From an uncultured Clostridia bacterium (lineage in GTDB: Bacteria; Bacillota; Clostridia; TANB77; CAG-508): a DNA stretch of 43,192 nt. The DNA is taken from the NCBI GenBank assembly GCA_934101145.1, contig CAKOPZ010000009.1, forward strand, positions 1-43,192, in the 5' to 3' direction. A program made the translations under genes and the position numbers. Below the pieces are notes generated by a model. That model was not told the origin of the DNA. It made no database searches and saw nothing but the letters and a program-made list of their open reading frames with translations. This document shows positions 8,997 through 18,917 of this stretch, in pieces. Every line of letters starts with the position of its first letter. Position 1 is the first letter of the stretch.

Positions 8997-10205
8997 TTAT
9001 TTGTCTAGTTCTGTTCCACCCCATTCAACTGCAGTAAATCCTTTTCTTTCTGGTGTTGACAATTGTTGTTCTTTTACCTCTATCTCGCTATCTAGTGCTT
9101 TATATTGCATTAATACTCTTATAACTGTATCTGGTTTGGTTGAAAATTCTAATGGCATACTCTTATTTATTTCATCCATTGTTGCAAATCTAATATAGTT
9201 ATATTTATTATTTTGCATTTTTGGTAACCAATATATTATAAATTCCTCGGCTTCAATTTCATTTAATCCTAATATTGATAATTTTTCTTCCAAAAATTTT
9301 ATTGTATCACTTCCCTTTACAACAAACCCTTCTGTTGTATCAGGCTCTTCTGTATGTATTCCTTCCCAATATAACGAATATAGTTTTCTTCCTGTTTCTG
9401 TATCTATTAATGTTCCATCTGGTTTTGCTATTACATTCCACCCATCTTTATACTGTGGATATGAACATGTAATATTCTCCTTTTTACCAAGTTTTACTGT
9501 CAACTGCGTTTCCTTTTCTGGATATAAGTATATTACTGGCTTGGCAGCCATTGGAATGTCTGTTGGATTATATTTAGAGTTATAGTTCTCTAAATTACTT
9601 ATTTCTGAATATGAATAACATTCTTTATATGTTACTTTTGTACCTGCTGGCATAGTAGTTGGAATTGCAATAAAGTATCCACTTCCACCTGCCATAACTC
9701 CATTAGTTTCTTCATCGCCATATACTGTTATTCTTCCTTCTTCCTCTACACAATCTATCAATTCCATTTCACACCAGCTGTGACTATTTGAATTACTTAA
9801 AATAATATAATTGTAATTTACATTTTTATAATAAGGCTCTATTTTATCATCAGAAATCATATTCACTTCATCTATAGTTTCTAAATACTTTTCATATGAA
9901 ACTACCTTCATTTCACTTCTTTCTAATTTTGTATGAAATGTATCATGATGGTATTCTCCTTGCCAAGTCTTATTACCTACTCTTTGATAATATTCTTTAC
10001 CTCTAATAGATACTTTTTTATATGAATTACTATTAGAAAAATTATATTTATCATTTTGAGATATTTGTGTATTTATTGTATACACAATATAAAATAACAT
10101 AGTAAATATTAAAATCATTAAAACTATCCATACTCTTGTTCTTATTTTATTTGCTTTTTTATTATTTTTCTCTTCTTCAATCTTATTTGTTTCATTATTT
10201 TCCAT
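8997..10205 (-). CDS. Unknown membrane-anchored extracytoplasmic protein with KPVIYLYPEKET motif
   Basis: I do not recognise a function. The 402-aa product has a charged, Asn/Lys/Glu-rich cytoplasmic N-terminus (1-22) and a single transmembrane anchor (about 24-45). An outward-facing domain of about 355 aa follows. Around residue 222 it contains KPVIYLYPEKETQLTVKLG, then YPQYKDGWNVIAKPDGTLID and LYSLYWEG. I know this KPVIYLYP block from uncharacterised secreted proteins of several bacterial groups. AAGGGGGAG precedes the ATG. It is flanked by its own promoter candidate and is not part of an obvious operon. Confidence 0.75.
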   Translation of the reverse strand: MENNETNKIEEEKNNKKANKIRTRVWIVLMILIFTMLFYIVYTINTQISQNDKYNFSNSNSYKKVSIRGKEYYQRVGNKTWQGEYHHDTFHTKLERSEMKVVSYEKYLETIDEVNMISDDKIEPYYKNVNYNYIILSNSNSHSWCEMELIDCVEEEGRITVYGDEETNGVMAGGSGYFIAIPTTMPAGTKVTYKECYSYSEISNLENYNSKYNPTDIPMAAKPVIYLYPEKETQLTVKLGKKENITCSYPQYKDGWNVIAKPDGTLIDTETGRKLYSLYWEGIHTEEPDTTEGFVVKGSDTIKFLEEKLSILGLNEIEAEEFIIYWLPKMQNNKYNYIRFATMDEINKSMPLEFSTKPDTVIRVLMQYKALDSEIEVKEQQLSTPERKGFTAVEWGGTELDK

Positions 10206-10227
10206 AAAAATTCTCCCCCTTGTTTAC

Positions 10228-10256
10228 AGTTTACCATTAAACATATATTTTTACAA
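10228..10256 (-). promoter_or_regulatory. Candidate promoter of the KPVIYLYP protein gene
   Basis: On the minus strand: TTGTAA (10251-10256), 17-base spacer, TAAACT (10228-10233). The predicted start site lies about 20 bases from the ATG, so the leader is very short. Confidence 0.4.
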
Positions 10257-10362
10257 TAGTTCGTATATATTTTTACTATTTATTAATTTCCAAGTAAACC
10301 ACAAATGTATATAGAAAACTTATACTCCTGCATTTTTAATAAAAAGTCAAAAAATATTAACA

Positions 10363-10391
10363 TTTACATACTTTAGTATTTATTGTATAAT
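10363..10391 (+). promoter_or_regulatory. Sigma-A promoter of the RluA-type gene
   Basis: TTTACA (10363-10368), 17-base spacer, TATAAT (10386-10391), about 30 bases before the ATG at 10422. Confidence 0.75.
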
Positions 10392-10421
10392 TGTTCTATC
10401 AAATTTCGAAAGGATTAAATT

Positions 10422-11276
10422 ATGCAGAGCCTAAAAGTTACAAAAAAATATGACAAGAAAAATGTAAGCAAAGTATTATTTGATACATTTCCAGCACTTA
10501 CGAAAAACACTTTATATAAAGCATTTAGACAAAAAGATATAAAAATAAACGGCAAACGTACTAGCAAAGATACGCCTGTTTATTTAGATGATGAAGTACA
10601 AATATATGTTATTGATAGTTTACTTTTTAATACATTAACACCAAATATCATTTACGAAGATGATAATATTTTAATTGTAAATAAATCGTCAGAAATTGAA
10701 GTTATTGGATCAAATTCTTTAACTTCATGTCTAAAATCACTATATCCAGGTATGTACATAGAACCTTGCCATAGGCTAGATAGAAATACAAATGGTCTAG
10801 TCTTATTTGCCAAGAACGAAAAATCTCTTAAAATTTTATTAGAGAAATTTAAAAATCATGAAATTGAAAAACATTATATAGCTAAAGTTTATGGCATACC
10901 AAAAAAAGAAAATCAAACACTAACAGCTTATTTATTTAAAGACAGTAAAAAATCTATGGTATATATATCAGACCAACCTAAAAAAGGATATTCTAAAATT
11001 ATAACATCATATTCTATAATAGAAAAAAATACAAAAGAAAATTATAGTATTCTTGATATTACTCTTCATACAGGAAAAACACATCAAATACGCGCTCACC
11101 TAGCATATATTGGTCTTCCAATTTTAGGAGATGGTAAATATGGAAATAATCAAGTAAACAAACAGTTTGGATATAAGTTTCAACAACTTACAAGTTGTTC
11201 TTTAAAGTTTGTATTTACTTCGGATGCAGATATATTAAATTACTTAAATGGAAAAGAATTTAAACTTGATATATAA
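10422..11276 (+). CDS. RluA-family rRNA/tRNA pseudouridine synthase
   Basis: Converts specific uridines of structured RNA to pseudouridine. The 284 aa comprise an N-terminal S4-type RNA-binding domain (about 12-70, FRQKDIKINGKRT) and the RluA catalytic domain. The catalytic motif HRLDRNTNGLVLFAK has the catalytic Asp at about residue 120. Further family motifs are HTGKTHQIRAHLAYIG and PILGDGKYG. The ATG follows GAAAGGA. The RluC/RluD subtype and target position cannot be assigned from sequence. Monocistronic, with a convincing sigma-A promoter upstream. Confidence 0.93.
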   Translation: MQSLKVTKKYDKKNVSKVLFDTFPALTKNTLYKAFRQKDIKINGKRTSKDTPVYLDDEVQIYVIDSLLFNTLTPNIIYEDDNILIVNKSSEIEVIGSNSLTSCLKSLYPGMYIEPCHRLDRNTNGLVLFAKNEKSLKILLEKFKNHEIEKHYIAKVYGIPKKENQTLTAYLFKDSKKSMVYISDQPKKGYSKIITSYSIIEKNTKENYSILDITLHTGKTHQIRAHLAYIGLPILGDGKYGNNQVNKQFGYKFQQLTSCSLKFVFTSDADILNYLNGKEFKLDI

Positions 11277-11350
11277 AATTCCTGTAAATATTTTGCATTC
11301 AAACAGCAAAAAATATCTTTAACCTTCACTTTATTTTAGAAAAAAGGAAT

Positions 11351-11374
11351 ACAAAAGGAGCACAACGTGCTCCT
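11351..11374 (-). terminator. Intrinsic terminator of the PBP1A-cysS-DUF1189-ftsH cluster
   Basis: Perfect 8-bp stem (11356-11363 with 11367-11374) with a 3-base loop. On the minus strand it is followed by a U-rich tail. Confidence 0.8.
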
Positions 11375-11388
11375 CTATTATTGGTTCT

Positions 11389-13194
11389 TTAATCTTTTAT
11401 TAATTCTTGAAATTCATCTCCAGAAATAACTTCTTTTTCAATTAATGCTTCGGCAACTTTTGTTAATTTGTCCATATTAGCTCTTATCAAACTTTGCGCT
11501 CTTGCATATGCAGTATCAAGTAATATTTTCACCTCTGCACCTATTGCATCTCCAAATTTATCTCCTAGCATTTGTAATTCATATGGATCAGCATCTGTAT
11601 TAATTGATATTGGTCCTAAAGATTCACTCATACCATATTTTGTAATCATATTCTTTGCAATATTTGTTGCAACTTCTATATCATTACTTGCTCCTGTAGA
11701 AATATCATTTAAAGCAATCTTTTCAGCAGCTCTACCACCTAAAAGTGCTACAAGTTTTTCTTCCATTTCTGTTTTAGAAATGAAGTACTTATCCTCGTTT
11801 GTACGATACATTGTATATCCACCTGCAACTCCTCTTGGAATAATTGATACTTCTTTTATATCTTTTTGGCTTTCTAACATACTGCTTACAATAGCATGTC
11901 CGGCTTCATGAAATGCTGTTAAACGTTTATCCTTTTCAGGTACTACTCTACTTTGTTTTTCAAGGCCAACCGTTACTTTTTTAACTGCATCTTCTATGTC
12001 TTTATTTGTAATAACAGCATGTCCATTCATTGTTGCAATTATAGCAGATTCATTTAAAATGTTTGAAAGTTCAGCACCTGTAAAGCCTGCTGTATCTTCT
12101 GCTATACTTCTTAGTTTAACATCTTCAGCAAATTTCTTTTCCTTTGCATGAATTTTTAATATTTCTTCTCTTCCTCTTAAATCTGGAAGTGCAATTGTTA
12201 TTCTTCTGTCAAATCTTCCAGGTCTAAGTAGTGCTTTATCAAGCATTTCTGGTCTGTTTGTAGCGGCAAGTACTATTATTGTCTCTTCTGTTTCAAAACC
12301 ATCCATCTCAACAAGCAATTGATTTAATGTCTGATTATTTTCAGATTCTGCTCCACCTCCACTACTTCTCCTTGAACCAATTGCATCTATTTCGTCTATA
12401 AATATAATACAAGGTGAAATTTTCTTTGCTTTTTCAAATAATTTTCTAACTCTTGATGCACCAAGTCCAGCAAACATTTCTATAAATTCTGAGCCACTCA
12501 TAGAAATAAATGGGACACCTGCTTCACCTGCAATTGCTTTTGCAATTAATGTTTTTCCTGTTCCTGGTTGTCCGCAAAGAAGTACTCCTCTTGGAATTTT
12601 TGCTCCCATATCATAAAATCTTTTTGGATTTTTTAGGAAATCTACAATTTCCATCATTTCATATTTTTCTTCATCAAGTCCTGCAACATCATCAAATGTT
12701 ATTTTTGATTTTGATGTCTCACTATCATATACCTTACCTTTATCTCCAAGACCTTGCATTTTTATCATTATTCCTGCAAGTACTACCAATACAAGTGTTG
12801 GTAAAATTGTAAATAATCCACTTGAAATTTTTACAAATATATTTGTTGGTTTTTGCACTAATTCTAAATTGTTGTTTCCATCATCTACTTTTTGCTGTAT
12901 TAATTCTACAAATGCCTGCGTGTTTGGTACTATAGTTGTTTTTTCTTTTTCTGTATCCTTTATTTTTACTTTAACAGTTGTACTTCCAACTGTCATTTCA
13001 ACCTTTTCAACTTTTCCATCAGATATTTGTTTAATTAAATCTGTATATGCAAGTTCATTTTCATTAGTATCATTTTTAGATGTAAACAAATATATAGCAA
13101 CCCCAGCAATTAAAACTGCCAAAACACATATTGCAACTATTATATATTGTTTTTTCTTATCTTGTTTATTTTTTTGTTGTTCTTTTTCTGTCAC
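11389..13194 (-). CDS. ftsH: ATP-dependent zinc metalloprotease FtsH
   Basis: Membrane-anchored AAA+ protease that degrades damaged or regulatory membrane proteins. The 601 aa begin at GTG (13194), with AAGGAG ten bases upstream. Two transmembrane helices (about 16-37 and 121-145) flank the extracytoplasmic domain. Walker A GQPGTGKT is at 208-215, Walker B IIFIDEID at 263-270, the second region of homology contains RPGRFDR (324-330), and the zinc motif HEAGH is at 429-433. The pore loop reads MFAG (240-243) rather than the usual MFVG; the aromatic residue is retained. It lies 21 bases after the DUF1189-like gene in the same direction. Confidence 0.97.
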   Translation of the reverse strand: MTEKEQQKNKQDKKKQYIIVAICVLAVLIAGVAIYLFTSKNDTNENELAYTDLIKQISDGKVEKVEMTVGSTTVKVKIKDTEKEKTTIVPNTQAFVELIQQKVDDGNNNLELVQKPTNIFVKISSGLFTILPTLVLVVLAGIMIKMQGLGDKGKVYDSETSKSKITFDDVAGLDEEKYEMMEIVDFLKNPKRFYDMGAKIPRGVLLCGQPGTGKTLIAKAIAGEAGVPFISMSGSEFIEMFAGLGASRVRKLFEKAKKISPCIIFIDEIDAIGSRRSSGGGAESENNQTLNQLLVEMDGFETEETIIVLAATNRPEMLDKALLRPGRFDRRITIALPDLRGREEILKIHAKEKKFAEDVKLRSIAEDTAGFTGAELSNILNESAIIATMNGHAVITNKDIEDAVKKVTVGLEKQSRVVPEKDKRLTAFHEAGHAIVSSMLESQKDIKEVSIIPRGVAGGYTMYRTNEDKYFISKTEMEEKLVALLGGRAAEKIALNDISTGASNDIEVATNIAKNMITKYGMSESLGPISINTDADPYELQMLGDKFGDAIGAEVKILLDTAYARAQSLIRANMDKLTKVAEALIEKEVISGDEFQELIKD

Positions 13195-13215
13195 TATGTC
13201 TATTCTCCTTCCAAA

Positions 13216-14268
13216 TTATTTGCACATATTTCCTTCAGGTTGCTCACCTAAATTATCTTCTTCATCTTTTTCCTTTTCTTCTTTACGCTTCTTATCTTCT
13301 TCTTTTTTCTGTCTCTCTTTTTCTTCTTGTTGTTTTTCTTCCTCTTCGCGTTTTTTTAATTCTTCTCTAACTTTTTCTTGTTCTGATACAATTCTTGTAA
13401 GTTCAATTTGTTTTTTTATTACATCAGAACGTATCATTAAAATAGCTGTAGCAACATATATACTTGCAATTGTTGTATACATTACTTCAAAATACTTTAT
13501 TTGAAATCCTGTAAATGCTTGTACAATTACATAAAATATATTTAATATTATAGGTAATGTAAGTGAATAAGCAGCAATGTTATATAAAGCACTATATTTT
13601 ATTTTCATTCTTGTTATACCAGATACTATATATGCAAAAATAGATAAAATGATTATATCAATAAGCGTACTTGGCAGATATGCAATTAAAAATATATACA
13701 CTAAAAATATACCATATAAAACAAATAATAAAGGTTTCAAAGTATTATATGACAATAAATTAATTGCTTCTTGTTTGTCTATTTTATTTATATTATATTT
13801 TTCTGATATAGACGCATATGAATATGTTATTGGATTTGTAATAACTTCATTTTTTATAATAATCTTATCATTTAGCATTAATATGCTATTTTCTGATGAA
13901 TTAAGTTCTTCTATTGCCTCATTTATTTTTTCTTCTTCATTTAATGTCATAATAACTATTTTAGTATTTAATTTTTCATCTTCTATAATTGTTTTTTCCT
14001 CATTTTGCTTTGATATAACACTTAATTTATTATCATTAAAATCTATAGTTTCAATATTTTCATCAATATATTCTCTTATATTCTGACTTATACTATACAC
14101 TTTAAATGTCATAATTCCAGATACAATTAATGAAAATACTAAAACTAATAATGCAATATATCCGATTGTTCTTGATATTTTTTCCAATGCTAAATTTTGA
14201 TATTTTTCAAAATCAAATATACTAAATTTTAGCTTTTTCAAAAATGTTAATTTTTCTTCTTTATCCAC
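13216..14268 (-). CDS. DUF1189-like integral membrane protein with charged C-terminal tail
   Basis: The 350-aa product has about five or six hydrophobic helices: one near 35-55 and a cluster from about 180 to 285. The segment KYSALYNIAAYSLTLPIILN resembles DUF1189 proteins. An outward loop of about 110 aa follows the first helix. The last 70 residues are an almost pure Glu/Lys/Arg helix, likely a cytoplasmic coiled coil or charged tail. The start is GTG with AGAGGTG overlapping the cysS stop, suggesting translational coupling. No function is known to me. The position between cysS and ftsH hints at a membrane-homeostasis role, but this is inference. Confidence 0.75.
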   Translation of the reverse strand: MDKEEKLTFLKKLKFSIFDFEKYQNLALEKISRTIGYIALLVLVFSLIVSGIMTFKVYSISQNIREYIDENIETIDFNDNKLSVISKQNEEKTIIEDEKLNTKIVIMTLNEEEKINEAIEELNSSENSILMLNDKIIIKNEVITNPITYSYASISEKYNINKIDKQEAINLLSYNTLKPLLFVLYGIFLVYIFLIAYLPSTLIDIIILSIFAYIVSGITRMKIKYSALYNIAAYSLTLPIILNIFYVIVQAFTGFQIKYFEVMYTTIASIYVATAILMIRSDVIKKQIELTRIVSEQEKVREELKKREEEEKQQEEKERQKKEEDKKRKEEKEKDEEDNLGEQPEGNMCK

Positions 14269-14286
14269 TTTTTAAGTTCACCTCTG

Positions 14287-15687
14287 CTATATTTTTTCTA
14301 CAGTCATCCCATCTTTGGTATCTTTTACATTATACCCTTTTTCTTTTATCTCATCTCTTATTTGGTCTGATAAAGCCCAATCCTTATTTATTCTTGCTTC
14401 TTTTCTTTTTGCAAGTAATTCTTCTATTTCCTTAGGAATATCTATAGCCATTTGCTCATTTAAATATTTTTTTGAATTTGCTAAATCAAGTCCTAAAACC
14501 TTGTCAAATTCAAGTAGAAGTTCAGCAAAGTCTTTAGATTTTTTCTCGTTTCTAACAATATCCCATACAATTCCCATTGCAGATGGCATATTTAAATCAT
14601 CATTTATTGTCTCCAAGAATTTTGTTTTATATTCTTCTATAACAGATTTTTCAATTTTTTCTGTTGCCTCTGTATGTCTTAAGTATCCTTCTCTCAATCT
14701 ATTTAAAGCTTTTTGTGCAGATAGTGCACCATCAAATGTAAAATTAAGTTTAGTTCTATAATGTGCAGTTGTGCAAAATAGTTTATATGCAAGAGGTTCA
14801 ATTCCTTTTTCTTGTAATTGATCAAGTGTATATACATTTCCAAGGCTTTTTGACATTTTGCCACCATCAACTTGCAAAAACTCAACATGCATCCAAAATT
14901 TAGCAGGTATTTTTCCTGTAGCCCCCTTACTTTGAGCTATTTCATTTTCGTGGTGTGTTGGTATATGGTCAACTCCACCTGTATGTATATCAAATTCATC
15001 ACCAAGATATTTTCTTCCCATTGCAGAGCACTCAATGTGCCAACCTGGATATGATAATCCCCAAGGGCTTTCCCATTTCATTATATGATTTTCAGGAGCT
15101 TTTATCCAAAGTGCAAAATCATATGGATTTCTTTTTTCTGGATCAACATCAACTCTTGCACCTGCAATTTGATCATCTAAATTTCTATTTGACAATACAG
15201 GATATTTATCAAGTCTTGAAATATCAAAATAAATTCCCTTACTTGTTTCATATGCATATCCATTTGCAATAATCTCTTTTACAAATTCAAGCATTTCTGG
15301 AATATGATCAGTTGCTTTTGCAATAATCTCAGGCATATCTATATTTAATCTGTGCATATCTCTTAAAAATATATCTGTATAAAATTTTGCAATTTCATAT
15401 GGATCTTTATTTTCTTTTCTTGCAGCTTTTTCCATCTTGTCTTCGCCTTCGTCAGCATCTGACTCAAGGTGTCCAACGTCTGTTATATTCATTACATGTT
15501 TCATTTTGTATCCATTATATTCAAGCATTCTTCTTAAAGTATCCATAAAAATATATGCTCTAAAATTTCCTATGTGAGCATAGCTATATACCGTAGGTCC
15601 ACATGAATATACTCTTACTTCGTTCCCTTTTAAAGGAACGAAGTTTTCTTTTTTTCTTGTTAAAGTATTATATAATTTTATTTCCAT
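14287..15687 (-). CDS. cysS: Cysteinyl-tRNA synthetase
   Basis: Class I synthetase charging tRNA-Cys. The 466 aa match the family. The zinc ligand Cys29 lies in CGPTVYSYAHIGN, the HIGH-type motif is HIGN at 38-41, the CSAMG zinc motif is present, and GGKMSKSLGN supplies the KMSKS loop (about 265-275). GAGGGG precedes the ATG. It begins 26 bases after the PBP1A gene, so no separate T-box leader fits here and expression likely depends on the upstream promoter. A 10-bp inverted repeat lies inside the 5' coding region (15617-15644). Confidence 0.97.
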   Translation of the reverse strand: MEIKLYNTLTRKKENFVPLKGNEVRVYSCGPTVYSYAHIGNFRAYIFMDTLRRMLEYNGYKMKHVMNITDVGHLESDADEGEDKMEKAARKENKDPYEIAKFYTDIFLRDMHRLNIDMPEIIAKATDHIPEMLEFVKEIIANGYAYETSKGIYFDISRLDKYPVLSNRNLDDQIAGARVDVDPEKRNPYDFALWIKAPENHIMKWESPWGLSYPGWHIECSAMGRKYLGDEFDIHTGGVDHIPTHHENEIAQSKGATGKIPAKFWMHVEFLQVDGGKMSKSLGNVYTLDQLQEKGIEPLAYKLFCTTAHYRTKLNFTFDGALSAQKALNRLREGYLRHTEATEKIEKSVIEEYKTKFLETINDDLNMPSAMGIVWDIVRNEKKSKDFAELLLEFDKVLGLDLANSKKYLNEQMAIDIPKEIEELLAKRKEARINKDWALSDQIRDEIKEKGYNVKDTKDGMTVEKI

Positions 15688-15713
15688 ATAACCCCTCTTT
15701 TCTGTTTATATGT

Positions 15714-18362
15714 TTATTCTGTCACATCATTCTCTTTTGTATCAGGTTTAGTAGTATTTGTCGTATTAGTGTCTGGCTTTTCTGGCTCACTAGGTGAAGT
15801 TTTAATTTCATTTACTGTAATAGTTATTGTAGAGCCTTTTTTAACTCTTGTACCCGCTGCCACACTTTGTTTTAAAACAACTCCGTCTGGTTTTGATTTA
15901 TCTTCTGCAAATACAACTTTTACTTTAAGTCCTATTAAAGCATCTTTTGCCTCTGTCTCTGTTTTTCCTATAAGATTTATTATACTCATAGTTTGTGTTG
16001 CTTCTGTATGTATATCACAATATTCAGTAACCTGGTTTCCTGTACTACTTCCTCCAGATGGTTTCCATGTTGCATTTCTTTCTTTTTCAGGAACTGGTGG
16101 ATATGTTTTTGTCTCAGTTTCTGGGCAATATTCTGTTGCAAGCAATTTACTTTCTTTACAAATTTTAACTACCTGATGTCCATCACATTCAGAAGGAACT
16201 GTACCTGATGCAAATACTTCTGTATAAGTATCTGTGCATTTATCTGTTGCAACTTTTCCAGTTACAGCACATACTTTTGCCGAAACTATTCCATTTGGTT
16301 TTGTAAAGTTAGCACTCTTTAAATTTTTATGAACTTTTTTCATTACAGATGCCCATATTGTTCTTGCAGGGTTATCTGTTCCAGCTATTCCAGATACAGG
16401 TTCTGGTGTATCATATCCAAACCAAGTAGCAGCAGCATAATATGGTGTAAATCCACATAACCATTTATCTTTGTAACTTGTTGTTGTACCTGTTTTTGCT
16501 GCTGTTTCCATTCCTGAAATCTTACATGCTGTTGCAGTTGCTCCACCTTTAAATCCATATACTGGTGTTTTTAAGATATTGGCAAGTATATACGCATTTT
16601 GTTCTGAAAGTACTCTTCTTGTTTCTTGATTTGGTTCAAGTATAGTCTTGCCAGACGCACTTTCTACCTTAGTATAAAATGTTGGTTCTATGTATTCTCC
16701 TCCATTTGCAATAGTTGCATATGCAGCAGCCATTTGAAGTGGATTTGTTCCATGCTTTGTTCCTCCTATTGCAAGTCCTGCACTTGCATCCTCTTTTGTA
16801 TAGTATGAAAGTCCAAATTCATTTGCATATTTTACGCCTTTATCAACTCCAAGATTTGATAATATTTTCATATTAACAATGTTTGAAGAACACTCTATAC
16901 CTTGCCTTACTGTAATATATCCACGATGGCTACCAGCATTGTTAATATATCCATATCCAAAATCAGTTCTAACATCATTGTAAATTGTTGAACCTGTGAT
17001 AACCTTTTCTTCTAATGCTGGTCCAACAGCAACCAAAGGTTTTATAGCAGATCCAGGTTGTCTTCCAACTCCGCCACTGCTTGCAGTTGCTCTGTTAAGT
17101 CCAAGTGTAGAACTATCTTTTCCAAGTCCTCCAACTGTTGCAACAACTTGACCTGTTTTATGATCAATTATAACCATAGCAGATTGCGAATGTTCATTGT
17201 TAGCTTTACCTTGTTTAGTTGTTGCCTTTCTAATATATTTTGTTTTTAAATATTCTTCTTCCATAGTATCCTGAATACTGCTATCCTGTGTTGTATAAAT
17301 TTTATATCCATTACTATATACCATGCTTCTTGCGACATCATACTTTAGTTCTTTTTCTTTAGCAAGCTGTGTTGCAACCTGATCAATTGCAGCAGCTGTA
17401 TGATAAGAAATATTTGATGTGTCTGTAGTTGAACCCTTCTTAAAGTTTAATCCCTTATCCACTTCAGCTATTGCTTGTTCATATTGTTCATCAGTTATTT
17501 TAGTTAGAGCTTCCATTTCTTTTATATCAGTATTTCTCAATTTTTTCATTTGAGAAAGTACTGTTTTCGTTCTCTTTTTAATTCTCTCACTATTATCCGA
17601 ACTTCCAAATGGATTATATGTATTTGGTGCATCATTTATACCTGCAATAAATGCAGCTTCAGCTAAACTTAAATCTTTTGCTGATTTACTAAAATAATAT
17701 TGTGAACCACTTTCAACACCATATACAGTTGATCCCATAAATATTACATTTAAATACAATTCAAGTATTTGACTCTTAGAAAGCATTTGCTCAATTTGAT
17801 AAGCACGTGACCATTCTCTTATTTTTCTCTTGATAGAATCTTCATTATCATCCATCATATTTTTTACTAACTGTTGAGTTATAGTACTTCCCCCAAATGA
17901 CGATTTTCCCCCATGTGTAACATATGTAAAAATAGCTCCTGCAGTTCTTTTAATATCAACTCCATAATGAGTATAAAATCTTTCGTCTTCAATTGCGATA
18001 AATGCATTTGGTAAATAATCTCCCATTTCTGATAATGTAATAATTTTCCTATTTTCGTCACCAGTTAACTCCGCAATCTGCTTACCATCCTTATCATAAA
18101 CAGTGGTATTATGAAGAGCTATAGCAACATCATCTTTATCTATTTTCCATTTATCACTAAAGAAAATACCTGCAAATACTCCTACGCCAATTAAACATAA
18201 CAATATAAAAAGTATTAAACATATTACTATAAATTTTTTCAATTTAGGATGTTTCTTTTTTCCTTTTTTATTTTCTTTTTTTGAATTCACTCTTTTATTT
18301 GAAAACCTTGCTGTTTTTATTTTATATGCTTGAGTCTTGTCATTGTTTCTTCTATTACTCAT
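15714..18362 (-). CDS. Class A penicillin-binding protein (PBP1A type) with PASTA domain
   Basis: Bifunctional peptidoglycan synthase: glycan polymerisation and peptide cross-linking outside the membrane. The 882 aa have a basic N-terminus, one membrane anchor (44-68), and a GT51 domain with catalytic Glu in EDERFYTHYG (125-134) and GGSTITQQ (157-164). The transpeptidase domain has SAIK (Ser438), SSN (492-494) and KTGT (623-626). A Cys-containing linker with several CxxxG/YC segments and a C-terminal PASTA repeat (about 795-850) follow. The tail is Thr/Asn/Pro-rich. AAGGAGGA lies at the right distance from the ATG. First gene of the PBP-cysS-DUF1189-ftsH run. Confidence 0.96.
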   Translation of the reverse strand: MSNRRNNDKTQAYKIKTARFSNKRVNSKKENKKGKKKHPKLKKFIVICLILFILLCLIGVGVFAGIFFSDKWKIDKDDVAIALHNTTVYDKDGKQIAELTGDENRKIITLSEMGDYLPNAFIAIEDERFYTHYGVDIKRTAGAIFTYVTHGGKSSFGGSTITQQLVKNMMDDNEDSIKRKIREWSRAYQIEQMLSKSQILELYLNVIFMGSTVYGVESGSQYYFSKSAKDLSLAEAAFIAGINDAPNTYNPFGSSDNSERIKKRTKTVLSQMKKLRNTDIKEMEALTKITDEQYEQAIAEVDKGLNFKKGSTTDTSNISYHTAAAIDQVATQLAKEKELKYDVARSMVYSNGYKIYTTQDSSIQDTMEEEYLKTKYIRKATTKQGKANNEHSQSAMVIIDHKTGQVVATVGGLGKDSSTLGLNRATASSGGVGRQPGSAIKPLVAVGPALEEKVITGSTIYNDVRTDFGYGYINNAGSHRGYITVRQGIECSSNIVNMKILSNLGVDKGVKYANEFGLSYYTKEDASAGLAIGGTKHGTNPLQMAAAYATIANGGEYIEPTFYTKVESASGKTILEPNQETRRVLSEQNAYILANILKTPVYGFKGGATATACKISGMETAAKTGTTTSYKDKWLCGFTPYYAAATWFGYDTPEPVSGIAGTDNPARTIWASVMKKVHKNLKSANFTKPNGIVSAKVCAVTGKVATDKCTDTYTEVFASGTVPSECDGHQVVKICKESKLLATEYCPETETKTYPPVPEKERNATWKPSGGSSTGNQVTEYCDIHTEATQTMSIINLIGKTETEAKDALIGLKVKVVFAEDKSKPDGVVLKQSVAAGTRVKKGSTITITVNEIKTSPSEPEKPDTNTTNTTKPDTKENDVTE

Positions 18363-18506
18363 TCAACTTCCTCCTTAGAGAACAAAATTCATATGCCTAT
18401 TATATAATAGATTGTATGAAAAAGGAAGCTTTTTTATTAATTTTTAAGAAATATAGTTACTAAATAATTGTTTATGAAAACACATAAGCGATATAAATCT
18501 ATATTT

Positions 18507-18917
18507 TTAAAATATATTTTTAATATTAAAAGCAGTCTTATCTGCAATATGTTCTAAAATAAACTGACATTTTTCAATCTCTGTAACAGCTTCATCATAA
18601 ATCCTACTTTCCATTTGTCCATTTATAGCTGCAAGCTGAGTTTCAACTTTTTCAAGTTCATCATGTTCTATATAAAAAGATAAAACCTCCTGCATTTCAT
18701 CCCATATATCTCTTATTTCTGTACTCATTTCTTTATACCTTAAATAGTCTACATCCATTTTTTTCTCCCCATCTGCTATTCCTATCAAGTTCTGTTTCAA
18801 CTCATCTAAATTCCCATTTAATTCCGCTACACTCTGTTTCGTATTATTTTGTGTTACAATATTTCCAATAATAACTATTGCAATAACTATAATAGATATT
18901 ATAATTTCTTTTTTCAT
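18507..18917 (-). CDS. DUF4363-like membrane-anchored protein
   Basis: 136 aa with an N-terminal transmembrane segment (about 4-22) and a mostly helical extracytoplasmic part rich in Glu, Leu and Ile. Length and layout fit DUF4363, a family often found next to DUF421 proteins in spore-formers. It is translationally coupled to the DUF421 gene by an ATGA overlap at 18914-18917, so its synthesis probably depends on ribosomes that pass the CGGA site upstream. Molecular function is unknown. Confidence 0.75.
   Translation of the reverse strand: MKKEIIISIIVIAIVIIGNIVTQNNTKQSVAELNGNLDELKQNLIGIADGEKKMDVDYLRYKEMSTEIRDIWDEMQEVLSFYIEHDELEKVETQLAAINGQMESRIYDEAVTEIEKCQFILEHIADKTAFNIKNIF

Noticed and set aside
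15617..15644. 10-bp inverted repeat at the 5' end of cysS as an attenuator
   Set aside because: It lies inside coding sequence (FVPLKGNEV), has no U-tract and can be explained by codon use.
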